64,000 nt of DNA from Desulfuromonadales bacterium (GCA_013377095.1 JACAAY010000010.1:1-64000); one strand, 5' to 3'; counted from the first letter of the stretch, positions 40,854 to 50,089 are shown. Numbers and translations are program-made. Notes: generated from the sequence alone by a model not told the origin.

Positions 40854-40948
40854 GCATTTTCTTCGGCGGACCGGCCACCCGCGAAAAAAATGGGTCCGTG
40901 TCTCTGCGTCCCCGAGTTACCTCGGGTTTGCTCTTTTCGGAAAACTGC
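40854..40948 (-). ncRNA. GEMM-I (c-di-GMP-I) riboswitch, candidate GEMM-Ib (cGAMP-type) subclass
   Basis: The minus strand carries the GEMM-I core: GCAAACC (40925-40931), a 6-bp hairpin CCCGAG-GTAA-CTCGGG with a GNRA loop, then GGGACGCAGAG (A47 equivalent at 40905), CACGGACC, and the 3' strand GGTGGCCGGTCCGCCGAAG. P1 forms between GCAGTTTTC (40940-40948) and GAAAATGC (40854-40861). The position equivalent to G20 of the Vibrio Vc2 aptamer is A (40932), the hallmark of GEMM-Ib riboswitches of Geobacter that prefer 3',3'-cGAMP. One core base (A48 equivalent) is G. A terminator follows directly. It precedes the broken ATPase/BTAD regulator. Confidence 0.82.
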
Positions 40949-40975
40949 AAACAGATTATTCAATTTTGCTGACAA

Positions 40976-41004
40976 AATTTAATTATGTTATATTAAATTG
41001 TCAA
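40976..41004 (-). promoter_or_regulatory. Sigma70-type promoter of the riboswitch transcript
   Basis: TTGACA (40999-41004) and TAAATT (40976-40981) with a 17-base spacer, in a very AT-rich stretch. The predicted start near 40968 is just upstream of the aptamer, so the riboswitch transcript does not depend on the upstream ANTAR gene. Confidence 0.6.
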
Positions 41005-41058
41005 GTATTTTAATATCTATAAATTTCGTTCCCACCCCCAGCCGGTTTGGCTTTCGTG

Positions 41059-41625
41059 CTATTTCGTATTCTTCAAAATTCCATCCGCAACCTGACGTAA
41101 TGATTTTCGTCTGTCCATGGCCACTTTCTGCATGGCGCGATAGGCATCGGCTTCGCTCAAGTGCTCCTTTTCCATCAACACCCCCTTTGCCTTTTCAATT
41201 ATCTTTCGATTTTCGATGACTTCACGGAGATCCTCGATCTTTTCCTTGAGCCCTTCAACCTCATCAGAGTGCGCCACAGCCATCTCGATTGCGGGGAGCA
41301 GATCCTGCTCACGCAGCGGTTTGGTCAAAAAAGCGGCAATTCCGCACTCAGCTGCCCGTTTCGCAGTCTGTGCATCATAGCAGTTGGTCAGGAGCATGAT
41401 CGGGATTTTAAGCTTTTTTCTGATTTCCGTTGCGGCGGTAATGCCGTCCATTTTCGGCATGGCCACATCCAGCACCGCCATGTCGGGAAAACTCGCCAGC
41501 GCCATCTCCACGGCGCTCTTACCGTCCCCGCACTCCAAAACCTCGTCAAAACCCAGGTCCAGAAGCATCGCTTTCAGGTTCATCCTGATAACCGGTTCGT
41601 CGTCACATATCAGTATGGTTTTCAT
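41059..41625 (-). CDS. gnfR: ANTAR-domain response regulator, transcription antiterminator (GnfR type)
   Basis: A 188-residue RNA-binding response regulator. The receiver (about 1-120) has the acidic pair ICDDE and phospho-Asp53 in MAVLDVAMPKMDG. A short coiled coil (about 125-145) leads to the ANTAR domain (about 140-185) with the conserved pattern KIIEKAKGVLMEKEHLSEADAYRAMQKVAM. ANTAR proteins bind paired hexaloop hairpins and block terminators. Geobacter sulfurreducens GnfR does this in nif leaders, and matching hexaloop/terminator leaders precede nifH, nifEN, nifV and possibly nifB here. It has a sigma54 promoter and a GGGAGGAA Shine-Dalgarno. No partner kinase (GnfK) is adjacent. The symbol rests on domain and context, not on an alignment. 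Confidence 0.85.
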   Translation of the reverse strand: MKTILICDDEPVIRMNLKAMLLDLGFDEVLECGDGKSAVEMALASFPDMAVLDVAMPKMDGITAATEIRKKLKIPIMLLTNCYDAQTAKRAAECGIAAFLTKPLREQDLLPAIEMAVAHSDEVEGLKEKIEDLREVIENRKIIEKAKGVLMEKEHLSEADAYRAMQKVAMDRRKSLRQVADGILKNTK

Positions 41626-41662
41626 AGTAGTTTCCTCCCGGTTGCAATCAGATTAAGAATTA

Positions 41663-41681
41663 TTTGCATTGAATATGCCAG
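41663..41681 (-). promoter_or_regulatory. Sigma54 promoter of the ANTAR regulator gene
   Basis: The minus strand reads CTGGCATATTCAATGCAA, with GG at 41679/41678 and GC at 41667/41666 at the right spacing. The predicted start is near 41655, 30 bases before the ATG. This puts the antiterminator under sigma54, in keeping with a regulatory cascade. Confidence 0.75.
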
Positions 41682-41774
41682 TATCTGAAAGACCGCGGCA
41701 ATCGATTGTTGTACTCATTCCCAAAACGGACTTTTTCGTTGACGCTCATGATCCGTGAGCTTAAAACATACCAT

Positions 41775-44075
41775 ATGGATTTTGTAAAACACCTCAACCC
41801 ACCCCAGAAAAGTGCTGTGCTCCACGCTGAAGGTCCATTATTGATTCTGGCCGGAGCCGGTTCGGGCAAGACTCGCGTTATCACCCACCGTATCGCGCAC
41901 CTGATCCACAATCAGGGTGTACGTCCCTGGAACATACTGGCGGTGACCTTTACCAACAAGGCTGCCAGGGAGATGTCCGAGCGGGTCTTCAAGCTGTTGG
42001 GCGGCGGAGATGTGCCGCTGATCGCCACCTTTCATGCCGCCTGTGGACGCATTCTTCGTCAGGAGATTCACCACCTGGGGTTTGAACGCAGCTTTGCGAT
42101 CTACGATGACCGCGATTCAGAACGACTTCTGAAGGATGTGCTCAAGGAACTGGACCTGGACGACAAGAAGTATCCTCCCAAAGTAATCGGCCCCAAGATC
42201 GACGATTTCAAAAATCGCGGTCTTTTTCCAAAAGACATCGACTCCGTGGTTGCGGGCGACATCTTCAACGCAAAGGTTGTTGAAATCTACAACGCCTATC
42301 AGGAGCGCCTGAAGAAGTGCAATGCTCTTGATTTCGGTGACATGCTGCTGCTGACCGTACAGCTGCTGGAGCAGTTCCCCGACGTGCAACGCAGGTTTCA
42401 GGAACGTTTCCAGTGGATCATGGTTGACGAATACCAGGATACCAACCCGGTGCAGTACAAGCTGATCCGTCTCCTGGCCGGCGAACGCAAAAACCTGTGT
42501 GTAGTGGGAGACGACGACCAGTCCATCTACTCCTGGCGCGGAGCCGACATCCGCAATATTCTAGAATTCGAGAAGGATTTTCCCGGTGTCCTGGTTGTGC
42601 GGCTGGAACAAAATTACCGCTCCACCTCCACCATCCTTAAAGCAGCCGGCGCCGTGGTAAGTCGAAATATCGGCCGCAAGGGTAAGACCCTCTGGACTGA
42701 AAATCCCGATGGTGAAAAAATCCGCTATCGCAGGGTGGAATCGGACCGGGAGGAAGCCCGCTTCATCAGCCGCGAAATCGCACTCTTGCGTTCATGCGGA
42801 ATCCCGCTGCAGGAGATGGCCGTCTTCTACCGCACCAATGCCCAATCACGCCAGGTGGAAGAGGCGCTGGTATCTGAAGCGCTCCCCTACCACATTGTGG
42901 GTGGTGTCCGTTTCTACGCCCGCATGGAAGTCAAGGATATCCTGGCCTATCTGCGGGTGCTGGACAATCCGTCCGATGAGGTTTCACTGAAACGGATCAT
43001 CAACGTCCCTGCACGGGGCATCGGCAACGCCACGGTTGATCGTGTTTCCGGCCTGGCCGCTGCCAGCGGGATCAGTTTCTACACTGCTCTGCGGGAAAGC
43101 ACTCTGACCGGCCTGCTTGGTTCCGGTCCGCGCGGCAAGGTTGCTTCCTTTACCTCCATGATGGAGCACTTCCGGGAGTTGCTTGACGTCAAAAGCCTGC
43201 CGGAACTCTGCCGGGCAGTGATGGAAGAGAGCGGCTATATGTCTCGTCTGCGTGAGAGCCGTGACCAGGAGGATAGCGAGCGACTGGAGAACCTGGAACA
43301 GCTCCTGGCTGCCATGGAGGAATTCAGCGAAAAAGACCCTCAGGCCGGCCTGTCGGAATTTCTGGAACAGGTCTCGCTGGTTTCGGACCTGGAACAGGGG
43401 GAACAGGGCAAGCCATCGGTGACGCTGATGACCCTGCATGCTGCCAAGGGTCTTGAGTTCAGGGTTGTCTTCATGATCGGACTGGAGGAGCGCCTCTTTC
43501 CCCATGTTCGCTCCCTGGACGATCTGGACGGCATGGAAGAGGAACGCCGCCTCTGTTATGTCGGCATGACTCGCGCACGGGAGCGGCTGTATCTGCTCAA
43601 TGCCCGCCGGCGCTACCTGTTCGGACAGGAGCAGACCAACCCGCCCTCCCGCTTTTTAAAGGACATTCCGGCCGAGTTACTGGAAGAAGAGGGAGAACAG
43701 GGGCAGCTTGGGCTTGGGCTTCGTTCAGGTGGCGGACGTACTGCAGATACCAGGCTTACAACAAGCGTCGCGGTTCCAGAGCTGGGTACTCCGGTCAGCC
43801 CACAAAAGCAACGCACGGAAACGCCTCCCCACCAGGACAGCGGCCATAACCTGGCGCAGGTGTTCGCCGCCTATGATGAGATTGAAGTCATTCCCGAACC
43901 GCCCGAAGAGCACGATGGCATCTTTATCGGTATGAAGGTACGGCATGGCAAGTTCGGTCTCGGCACAATCCGGAAGATCGAGGGGATCGGCGAAGCCCAG
44001 AAGGTCATTGTCTGGTTTGGTTCAGCAGGCCCCAAAAAACTCATGCTGCGGTTCGCGGGGCTGGAACGGGCCTGA
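41775..44075 (+). CDS. UvrD/PcrA-type superfamily 1A DNA helicase
   Basis: A 766-residue ATP-dependent 3'-5' helicase for repair or replication restart. Motif I (AGAGSGKTRVITHRIAHLI) near residue 33, motif Ia (AVTFTNKAAREM), motif II (MVDEYQDTN), motif III (VVGDDDQSIYSWRGAD), motif IV (LEQNYRST), motif V (VTLMTLHAAKGLEF) and motif VI (RRLCYVGMTRARERLYL) are all intact. The C-terminal Tudor-like end (GMKVRHGKFGLGTIRKIEG ... VWFGSAGPKKLMLRFAGLE) is of the PcrA/UvrD type. The start is uncertain: 41775 (MDFVKHLNPPQ) fits the family, but no clear Shine-Dalgarno is seen; 41748 and 41706 are alternatives. Confidence 0.93.
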   Translation: MDFVKHLNPPQKSAVLHAEGPLLILAGAGSGKTRVITHRIAHLIHNQGVRPWNILAVTFTNKAAREMSERVFKLLGGGDVPLIATFHAACGRILRQEIHHLGFERSFAIYDDRDSERLLKDVLKELDLDDKKYPPKVIGPKIDDFKNRGLFPKDIDSVVAGDIFNAKVVEIYNAYQERLKKCNALDFGDMLLLTVQLLEQFPDVQRRFQERFQWIMVDEYQDTNPVQYKLIRLLAGERKNLCVVGDDDQSIYSWRGADIRNILEFEKDFPGVLVVRLEQNYRSTSTILKAAGAVVSRNIGRKGKTLWTENPDGEKIRYRRVESDREEARFISREIALLRSCGIPLQEMAVFYRTNAQSRQVEEALVSEALPYHIVGGVRFYARMEVKDILAYLRVLDNPSDEVSLKRIINVPARGIGNATVDRVSGLAAASGISFYTALRESTLTGLLGSGPRGKVASFTSMMEHFRELLDVKSLPELCRAVMEESGYMSRLRESRDQEDSERLENLEQLLAAMEEFSEKDPQAGLSEFLEQVSLVSDLEQGEQGKPSVTLMTLHAAKGLEFRVVFMIGLEERLFPHVRSLDDLDGMEEERRLCYVGMTRARERLYLLNARRRYLFGQEQTNPPSRFLKDIPAELLEEEGEQGQLGLGLRSGGGRTADTRLTTSVAVPELGTPVSPQKQRTETPPHQDSGHNLAQVFAAYDEIEVIPEPPEEHDGIFIGMKVRHGKFGLGTIRKIEGIGEAQKVIVWFGSAGPKKLMLRFAGLERA

Positions 44076-44106
44076 ATCAACACTCCGTGTTTCACGAGGA
44101 TTTATC

Positions 44107-44565
44107 ATGGAAATTCTGGACGCAACGATTGCAGATGCGTCAGCAATCATCAAACTGCAAAAACTATCCTATCTCTCCGAGGCGGCAATCTATAACGACT
44201 TTTCCATCCAGCCTCTGACCCAATCGGTAGAACAACTTATCGCTGACTTTAACCACAAAACCATTCTGAAGGCGGTCAGGGACGAGCGAATCATCGGATC
44301 GGTTAATGGCAGCATGAAGGAAAATAACTGTCTGATCGGACGCCTGATGGTGCATCCCGACTTCCAGGGATGGGGCATCGGAAGCCGGCTTATGGAAGCG
44401 ATGGAGGCCAGGTTCCCCACAGCGCAATCGTGGGAGCTGTTTACCGGAGAAATGAGCCTGCGGAACATTCACATGTACGAACAACTCGGTTATCGTATCG
44501 TGCGGAAAGAACCGTTTGAAGGGACCCACTTCAACATAGTCATCATGAGGAAGGTGCGTCAGTAA
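44107..44565 (+). CDS. GNAT family N-acetyltransferase
   Basis: A 152-residue single-domain acetyltransferase with the acetyl-CoA signature LIGRLMVHPDFQGWGIGSRLMEAMEARF and the ending MYEQLGYRIVRKEPFEG. The ATG at 44107 follows the helicase stop by 31 bases with an ACGAGGA Shine-Dalgarno, so the two are probably co-transcribed. An upstream in-frame start within the helicase gene is not conserved. The substrate is unknown. Confidence 0.88.
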   Translation: MEILDATIADASAIIKLQKLSYLSEAAIYNDFSIQPLTQSVEQLIADFNHKTILKAVRDERIIGSVNGSMKENNCLIGRLMVHPDFQGWGIGSRLMEAMEARFPTAQSWELFTGEMSLRNIHMYEQLGYRIVRKEPFEGTHFNIVIMRKVRQ

Positions 44566-44595
44566 AAACCTTTCACCGTTTCTCCGGGCGCACAA

Positions 44596-44634
44596 CGACA
44601 AGGGGCGAAGTCCAAAGGACTCCGCCCCTTGTCG
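44596..44634. terminator. Terminator between GNAT gene and flgL
   Basis: Arms of 18 bases (44596-44613 and 44617-44634) with one mismatch and a 3-base loop. It separates the converging helicase/GNAT and flagellar transcripts. T runs are short on both sides. Confidence 0.72.
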
Positions 44635-44652
44635 CAGCAATGCGCCGCAATC

Positions 44653-45753
44653 CTAGATGTAATCCAAAAGTGAAAGAGGCGTTATCTTGGCGGTGGCAGA
44701 AAGCGCAGCGTCAAACGCTGTCTTTTGCTGGGTCAGCGCAATTGCGGCCGCTGCCATGTCAACATTCTGCATATCATCATGAATCGCTCTCAGGGTATTG
44801 CTGTTACGCTGCTGTAATGAGAGGGAATTGTCTAGACGTGCCTTGCGCATACCCACGTCACTGACTGCTCTCAACACCTGCTGATTGGCCGTATCAAGGT
44901 TTTTATTTGCCGCCTGGATGCCAGCCACATCATTGTTGGTAATGGCAAGCATTAACTCATCCACGGTCTTGATGATGTCAACACCCGTGCTACCGGGTGG
45001 CGTTCCTCCCCTGAGGACCGCTCCACCGGACACATTGATGGGAATCGGTGAACTGCTGCCCACATCGATGTTGATCGGGTCCTCCGTCCCCTTGAATTTT
45101 CCTGAAAAGGTCAGAGTACCAGCCGCATTACTGTTTGCGGCGGCGTTGGACAGGGTGATCGCTCCAGCGGCGCCGGGGGTGGGGATCGCCGTGATGACAC
45201 TGTTGGCGGGAATATCCGGGCCGGTGATCGGCATACCGACATAGAGATCGGTCGTGTTGATATTGGTAATATTCGGACTACCCGCAGTTGTGACTATACC
45301 CGACAGAGTCGTCGGACTGAATGGCGCATTGTTGCTGTTGAACCCGCTGAAAACATACTGGTTGCCGACCTGGGTATCGGTGTAGTCCAGCAACTGTTCC
45401 CGGAACAGCTTGAGTTGTCCCAGCATATCCGCTTTTTTGGTTGGATCACTGATTCCGCTCACCGCCTGTCCAGCGGTTGATTTGATGTCCATCACCGTGG
45501 AAAGCAGCCCCTCCAGACTTGTACCGGCCATATCCAGCCAAGTCTGACCGGTCTTGATATTACTGATAAACTGCGTGGAATTCTTGATCTGGTTCTCCAC
45601 ATCAAGGATTCTTCTGGTGGCTACGGGGTCATCGGAAGGGCGATTCACATTCAGGCCCGAGGATGTCTTTTCGTTCAGCTTGTCGAGCTTGATTCGCCCC
45701 TCATTGATATTGTACAGGGAATTGTCGGCGGTCATTTTGGTGGTTATACGCAT
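44653..45753 (-). CDS. flgL: Flagellar hook-filament junction protein FlgL
   Basis: A 366-residue HAP3 protein joining FlgK to the filament. The N-terminus MRITTKMTADNSLYNINEGRIKLDKLNEKTSSGLNVNRPSDDP is typical, and the C-terminal helix (MQNVDMAAAAIALTQQKTAFDAALSATAKITPLSLLDYI) resembles flagellin D0. The middle part (about 140-265) is Gly/Ser/Thr-rich and variable. It is the last gene of the flagellar operon and ends at the terminator at 44596. Confidence 0.95.
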   Translation of the reverse strand: MRITTKMTADNSLYNINEGRIKLDKLNEKTSSGLNVNRPSDDPVATRRILDVENQIKNSTQFISNIKTGQTWLDMAGTSLEGLLSTVMDIKSTAGQAVSGISDPTKKADMLGQLKLFREQLLDYTDTQVGNQYVFSGFNSNNAPFSPTTLSGIVTTAGSPNITNINTTDLYVGMPITGPDIPANSVITAIPTPGAAGAITLSNAAANSNAAGTLTFSGKFKGTEDPINIDVGSSSPIPINVSGGAVLRGGTPPGSTGVDIIKTVDELMLAITNNDVAGIQAANKNLDTANQQVLRAVSDVGMRKARLDNSLSLQQRNSNTLRAIHDDMQNVDMAAAAIALTQQKTAFDAALSATAKITPLSLLDYI

Positions 45754-45782
45754 GGACTACTCCTCTTCTAAGCTGTGAGGCT

Positions 45783-47264
45783 TTAACGGATCATCCCCAG
45801 TATGGTATCCATCATTTCGGTTGCGGTGCTGATCACCTTAGAGGCACCCTGGAAAGCCTTCTGGTATTTCATCAGGTTAATCAATTCCTCATCCAGGGAT
45901 ACTCCCGAGTTTGATTCGCGCAACGAGCTGAGCTGCTTGATAAATGCCACATTCTGCGTATCCCGGTTTGTAGCGGACTGTACATCAACGCCCACGCTGC
46001 TGACCAGGGCGTTATAATACGAGGCGGTCGAGACCTGAACACCGCCGGCAAACGCCACTGGAGTGTCCGCCAGACCTTTGAGCAGAAGGGCATTCTTGTT
46101 GTTGCCGGTCCCACCGGTCAGCGGATTGGTGTCCGCTGCGGCAATCGCATTGGTATCGGTGATTGCTACGGTTATATTCTGACTGTACCCTGCAAAAGTT
46201 GCAGCCGGTGCGGGGGGAGCAATTGCGGTCGCCGGACTGAAAAAATTGATGCCGGTGGCATTGTTCAGGTTCCAGCCGGCGGCATGGACAGCATTTGTTT
46301 GTTGGGCCAAATTGTAGGCGAGCTCATCCAGTTTAGCCAGATAGCTGGGCATGGCGGTATCGCGTGTGTAGAGCAGGCCACCGATCTCTCCCAGGGAGTT
46401 ACCGGATCCGCCGATCGTGGCGGTCACATTTGTATCAGTAGCGGGAACTGTTGCCGGGGGTGGATTTCCGGTGGCAGTAATAAGGATGGTGTTACTGGTC
46501 ACGGGGGGACCGGCCTGATTACTGTAGACCGTTGCATAGTTGATACCGTTAACCAGGTCCTGACCACCGGGGAGCTTGACCGTCACGGAACCGTTCGGTT
46601 GCTCAGCGTAGGTTACCCCAACCTGTTTCGAGAGTTGCTGAATCAACAGATCACGTTTGTCACGCAGTTCATTGGCATTACCAGAAGCCTGTTCCGTAAT
46701 GGTTATCTGACTGTTCAGGCTGGCTATATCCTTGGCTTTCTGCGTAATGTCCGTGGCAACCGAGGTAATACTCTGATCAGCAAAGGTCTGCACATTGGTG
46801 ATGCTGTTGTTTATCTGATGGAACGTGTCGGTCATGATGGTTGCCTTGCCCAAAACCGCTTGGCGCTCGGCCAGACCAGCCGGGTTCAGGGAAAGCGATT
46901 GCCAGGCATCGGTCAATCCCTGCATGGCATCACCCAGCGCATTACCGGTCAACTCGTTGAAATATGGCTCAAGCTGCTTCAGTGACGAAAGCTTCTGCTC
47001 ACTGTTGCCTTGAACACTGATGCCGTCATTGATCTGTTTGTTGAGCACATTGTCATAGATGCGCTGCACTGCGGTAACATTTACACCGCTTCCAAGCGGA
47101 AACCCGCTGATGTGTGTCGTCGGCGCCGCAGTATCCAGTATGACCCGTTGCCGGGAATACCCTTCCGTATTGACGTTGGCAATATTTTCACCCGTAACGT
47201 CCAGGGCAATTCTCTGAGCGGTCAGGCTGGAAGATGCTGTATTAAAGATCGCATTGATACCCAT
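45783..47264 (-). CDS. flgK: Flagellar hook-associated protein FlgK
   Basis: A 493-residue HAP1 protein with the conserved N-terminus MGINAIFNTASSSLTAQRIALDVTGENIANVNTEGYSRQRV and C-terminus SLDEELINLMKYQKAFQGASKVISTATEMMDTILGM. It sits at the hook tip below FlgL. It starts one base before the flgN stop region (directly adjacent), consistent with co-translation with its chaperone FlgN. Confidence 0.95.
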   Translation of the reverse strand: MGINAIFNTASSSLTAQRIALDVTGENIANVNTEGYSRQRVILDTAAPTTHISGFPLGSGVNVTAVQRIYDNVLNKQINDGISVQGNSEQKLSSLKQLEPYFNELTGNALGDAMQGLTDAWQSLSLNPAGLAERQAVLGKATIMTDTFHQINNSITNVQTFADQSITSVATDITQKAKDIASLNSQITITEQASGNANELRDKRDLLIQQLSKQVGVTYAEQPNGSVTVKLPGGQDLVNGINYATVYSNQAGPPVTSNTILITATGNPPPATVPATDTNVTATIGGSGNSLGEIGGLLYTRDTAMPSYLAKLDELAYNLAQQTNAVHAAGWNLNNATGINFFSPATAIAPPAPAATFAGYSQNITVAITDTNAIAAADTNPLTGGTGNNKNALLLKGLADTPVAFAGGVQVSTASYYNALVSSVGVDVQSATNRDTQNVAFIKQLSSLRESNSGVSLDEELINLMKYQKAFQGASKVISTATEMMDTILGMIR

Positions 47265-47768
47265 CTAGATCTCCTTGCAAATAATCCGGGGCTGACCTGC
47301 CGATTCCATGAAACGCCCCTGCTGGCCGTAGGTACTGCTGCTACTGCTTTTGAGAATGGATGTGAACATGTGAAGAGTCTGATTGGTAAACGCCAGGGAG
47401 TCCTGAAGCAAGGCGCGATTTACGTTCAAGGCATTTTCCACCGCACGCGATTCTTCCTTGATGGACTTCTGAAGTTTCAACAACTGGTCACGGTCCGGCT
47501 TGGGGGCAACCTCGACCAACGCTGATAACCACTTTTTGCCGGCAATGCCCCGTTCATCACATGCGGCAATAATGAGCTGAGACGCACGGTCACTAACATT
47601 CTGAACATGGGCAAAAAACGTCTCCAACTCTGAGCGCCGGATGTTAAGCCCTTCGAGGTTGAGCGAGATGACATCCTCCCGCTCCTGCAGGACCATCCGC
47701 TTGAGTTTGCCAAACGCATCCAGGAGAACACCTAAACACTCACATACCTGTTTGATCTGTGTAGTCAT
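47265..47768 (-). CDS. flgN: FlgN-type flagellar export chaperone
   Basis: A 167-residue helical protein matching the FlgN family in length, position (directly before flgK) and composition. FlgN keeps FlgK and FlgL unfolded for export. The sequence itself is weakly conserved, as usual for this family, so the call leans on gene order. No flgM gene is seen between flgJ and flgN, where it often lies. Confidence 0.78.
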   Translation of the reverse strand: MTTQIKQVCECLGVLLDAFGKLKRMVLQEREDVISLNLEGLNIRRSELETFFAHVQNVSDRASQLIIAACDERGIAGKKWLSALVEVAPKPDRDQLLKLQKSIKEESRAVENALNVNRALLQDSLAFTNQTLHMFTSILKSSSSSTYGQQGRFMESAGQPRIICKEI

Positions 47769-47781
47769 CTTGCCACCCTGT

Positions 47782-48153
47782 TTATTCGGTCGTATCGACT
47801 TTTCGCGATACTTTACGGCTTTCCTGACGGATAATATCCTTTTCGATCATCTTAGCCAGCCCGAATCCACCCCGTTTAACTGCCTGCGCAACGTACTCCT
47901 GGTCGAGCAGCGAACGGTAGACGTCTTCCCCATGTCCTCCTCCAGTGAGCTTGTCCTTTCCCACCGTGTCATGCATGGACTTTACCATCATCCCGATAAA
48001 GAGGCCCTCGAAATCCTGGGCCACCTTTTTCGCCTGCTGGCGCTGCTTTTCGCTCAGCCCGGCAGCACCGACACCTTGCTTTTGCAGTAGCCTGGCCTTT
48101 TCCGCAACATCGTCTCCAACTGCCGGCATGTTAAGAGATGTACCGATATCCAT
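47782..48153 (-). CDS. flgJ: FlgJ-type rod-binding protein (N-terminal domain only)
   Basis: A 123-residue protein equal to the rod-binding half of FlgJ (AKKVAQDFEGLFIGMMVKSMHDTVGKDKLTGGGHGEDVYRSLLDQEYVAQAVKRGGFGLAKMIEKDI). The peptidoglycan hydrolase half is missing, as is common outside gammaproteobacteria. The ATG at 48153 is preferred over an in-frame GTG at 48177. It caps the rod and helps its assembly. Confidence 0.9.
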   Translation of the reverse strand: MDIGTSLNMPAVGDDVAEKARLLQKQGVGAAGLSEKQRQQAKKVAQDFEGLFIGMMVKSMHDTVGKDKLTGGGHGEDVYRSLLDQEYVAQAVKRGGFGLAKMIEKDIIRQESRKVSRKVDTTE

Positions 48154-48200
48154 GGTATGTTCTTTCTTATCGCCCACATGGGCATAATCTTGAGCTGCAA

Positions 48201-49295
48201 TCAGATGATCGTCAGCTCTGCCTGAAGCGCTCCAGCCGCCTTGATGGCCTGAAGAATACCGATCAGATCTCGGGGCGTCACCCCCAGGGTGTTCAGCGCC
48301 CTGACCACATCGCCAATGGTGGCGCCTTCTGACAGGAGCATTAAGCGGCGGGATTCCTCTTCAACCTTCAACTGGGTGCGCGGCACGACCGTGGTCGTCC
48401 CCCCCGTGCTCAGGGGAGCAGGCTGGGAGACCTGCGGACTTTCCTTGATCACCAGTGAGAGATTTCCGTGGGATACCGCAACAGTGGAAATACGTACCTG
48501 ATCTCCCATGACAATGGTCCCGGTCCGCTCATTCAGCACAACCCTGGCAATCGAATCGGGTCGGACATCCAACGTTTCCACCGCCGAAACAAAATCGATC
48601 ATTCTGGAGGCAAAGCTGTCTGGTATCTGGATGGCCACCGCACCCGGATCAGCGGTTGTAGCGACTCCCGGGCCAAACTTGGCGTTAATTGTCGAGGCCA
48701 CCCGCGACGCCGTGGTGAAATCGGCCTGGGCCAGGTTCAGGCGAAGTCGTGACTTGCCTGCCAACGAATTGGGCAATTCACGCTCCACCAATGCGCCACT
48801 GGGAATCCTGCCTGCGGTCGGGTGGTTTTTCTGGGCGCTTGCGCCCTGCCCCCCAAAGGCAAACGAGTTGGTGAGTATCGCTCCCTGGGCTACAGCGTAG
48901 ACCAGATTGTCGGCGCCTTTGAGGGGAGTCATGACCAGTGTTCCGCCCGCGATACTCTTGGCATCACCCAGTGACGAGGCAGTGACATCCAGCTGGTTCC
49001 CCTGTTTTGCAAAAGGGGGCAGGGTAGCCGTCACCATGACAGCGGCCACGTTTTTCAGTTTGATCAGATTGGGGTTGACCGTGACTCCCATCCGTTCAAG
49101 CATGGTTGCCACGGATTGGAGTTGCAAGCGGGCCTGATCGCTGTCTCCGGTTCCATTCAGTCCCACCACGAGACCATACCCCACCAACTGGTTCTCACGC
49201 ACCCCCTCAAAAGAGGCCAAGTCCTTGATACGGACAGCGTGGGCAGTTGATGCAAGCAGTAAAAACAGGCTGCTGACAGCAATAAGCATCTTCAT
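48201..49295 (-). CDS. flgI: Flagellar P-ring protein FlgI
   Basis: A 364-residue periplasmic protein with a signal peptide (MKMLIAVSSLFLLLASTAHA) followed by VRIKDLASFEGVRENQLVGYGLVVGLNGTGDS, the FlgI hallmark. Length is typical. It forms the P ring in the peptidoglycan layer and implies a Gram-negative envelope. Encoded between flgH and flgJ as usual. Confidence 0.97.
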   Translation of the reverse strand: MKMLIAVSSLFLLLASTAHAVRIKDLASFEGVRENQLVGYGLVVGLNGTGDSDQARLQLQSVATMLERMGVTVNPNLIKLKNVAAVMVTATLPPFAKQGNQLDVTASSLGDAKSIAGGTLVMTPLKGADNLVYAVAQGAILTNSFAFGGQGASAQKNHPTAGRIPSGALVERELPNSLAGKSRLRLNLAQADFTTASRVASTINAKFGPGVATTADPGAVAIQIPDSFASRMIDFVSAVETLDVRPDSIARVVLNERTGTIVMGDQVRISTVAVSHGNLSLVIKESPQVSQPAPLSTGGTTTVVPRTQLKVEEESRRLMLLSEGATIGDVVRALNTLGVTPRDLIGILQAIKAAGALQAELTII

Positions 49296-49340
49296 GATTC
49301 TGTACCTTTTACATTCGAAATACTCAAAAAAGTGCCGTTT

Positions 49341-50021
49341 CTAAAATGGCCACAACTTGTCAACGACATTCATCAACCAGCCCGGTTTTTGACGGTCGGA
49401 GATGATGCCCTTGCCGGCATAACTTATTCTGGCATCGGCGATATAGATCGAGTTGACCACGTTGTCCGGCCCGATATCGGTCGGTCTGACCGTCCCCTCG
49501 ACAATGATGATCTGATCTTCATTGTTGACTCGGACATTGCGACGTCCTTCAACAAGCAGGTTATTGTTCGGAAGCACGTCGATCACCTTGGCGGAAATGG
49601 TGGCGTTGAGAGATTCCTTGCGTGACGTGCTACCGGCCCCCGCGTAGGTGGATTGGACATTGGCATTGATCAGCTTGCTCAGATCGGCAAAGTTGTTCTT
49701 GATGATACCGGCCTGTTCAAGCCCCATGAAATTGGGTATGCCCGCATTGATCGTCGAATTTCGCGATGTATCGGTCTTGGCTTCCTTGGATGCGCTGGCC
49801 GTTTCGGTGATAACAATGGTAACGATATCACCCTTCCTTCGAGCCTTGAAATCCTCCGTAAGCCCCATTGAGTGGGCCTGCCAAATGGAACCGCTGGAAT
49901 AGTCGGCCTGTGGTCGTGGGAGTTGCTGATCAAAGGTGGGAGTTTTCACCTCTGTGGTTTGCGTCACGCATCCGCACAGCAGCGAACTTGTCACCAGCAT
50001 CAGATATGCTGTTTGCTTCAT
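49341..50021 (-). CDS. flgH: Flagellar L-ring lipoprotein FlgH
   Basis: A 226-residue outer-membrane lipoprotein. The start at 50021 (MKQTAYLMLVTSSLLCGC) gives a lipoprotein signal with lipobox LLCGC; the longer frame to 50054 would spoil it. The conserved FlgH body is visible (GDIVTIVITETASASKEAKTDTSR, NGNLLVEG-type segment LPNNNLLVEGRRNVRVNNEDQIIIVEGTVRP). It forms the L ring. Confidence 0.95.
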   Translation of the reverse strand: MKQTAYLMLVTSSLLCGCVTQTTEVKTPTFDQQLPRPQADYSSGSIWQAHSMGLTEDFKARRKGDIVTIVITETASASKEAKTDTSRNSTINAGIPNFMGLEQAGIIKNNFADLSKLINANVQSTYAGAGSTSRKESLNATISAKVIDVLPNNNLLVEGRRNVRVNNEDQIIIVEGTVRPTDIGPDNVVNSIYIADARISYAGKGIISDRQKPGWLMNVVDKLWPF

Positions 50022-50089
50022 GGTTTTCAACCTCATCCTGTTAAAACGAAACACTACTACGTAAAGGGTAAGGACATGTTACCAACACG

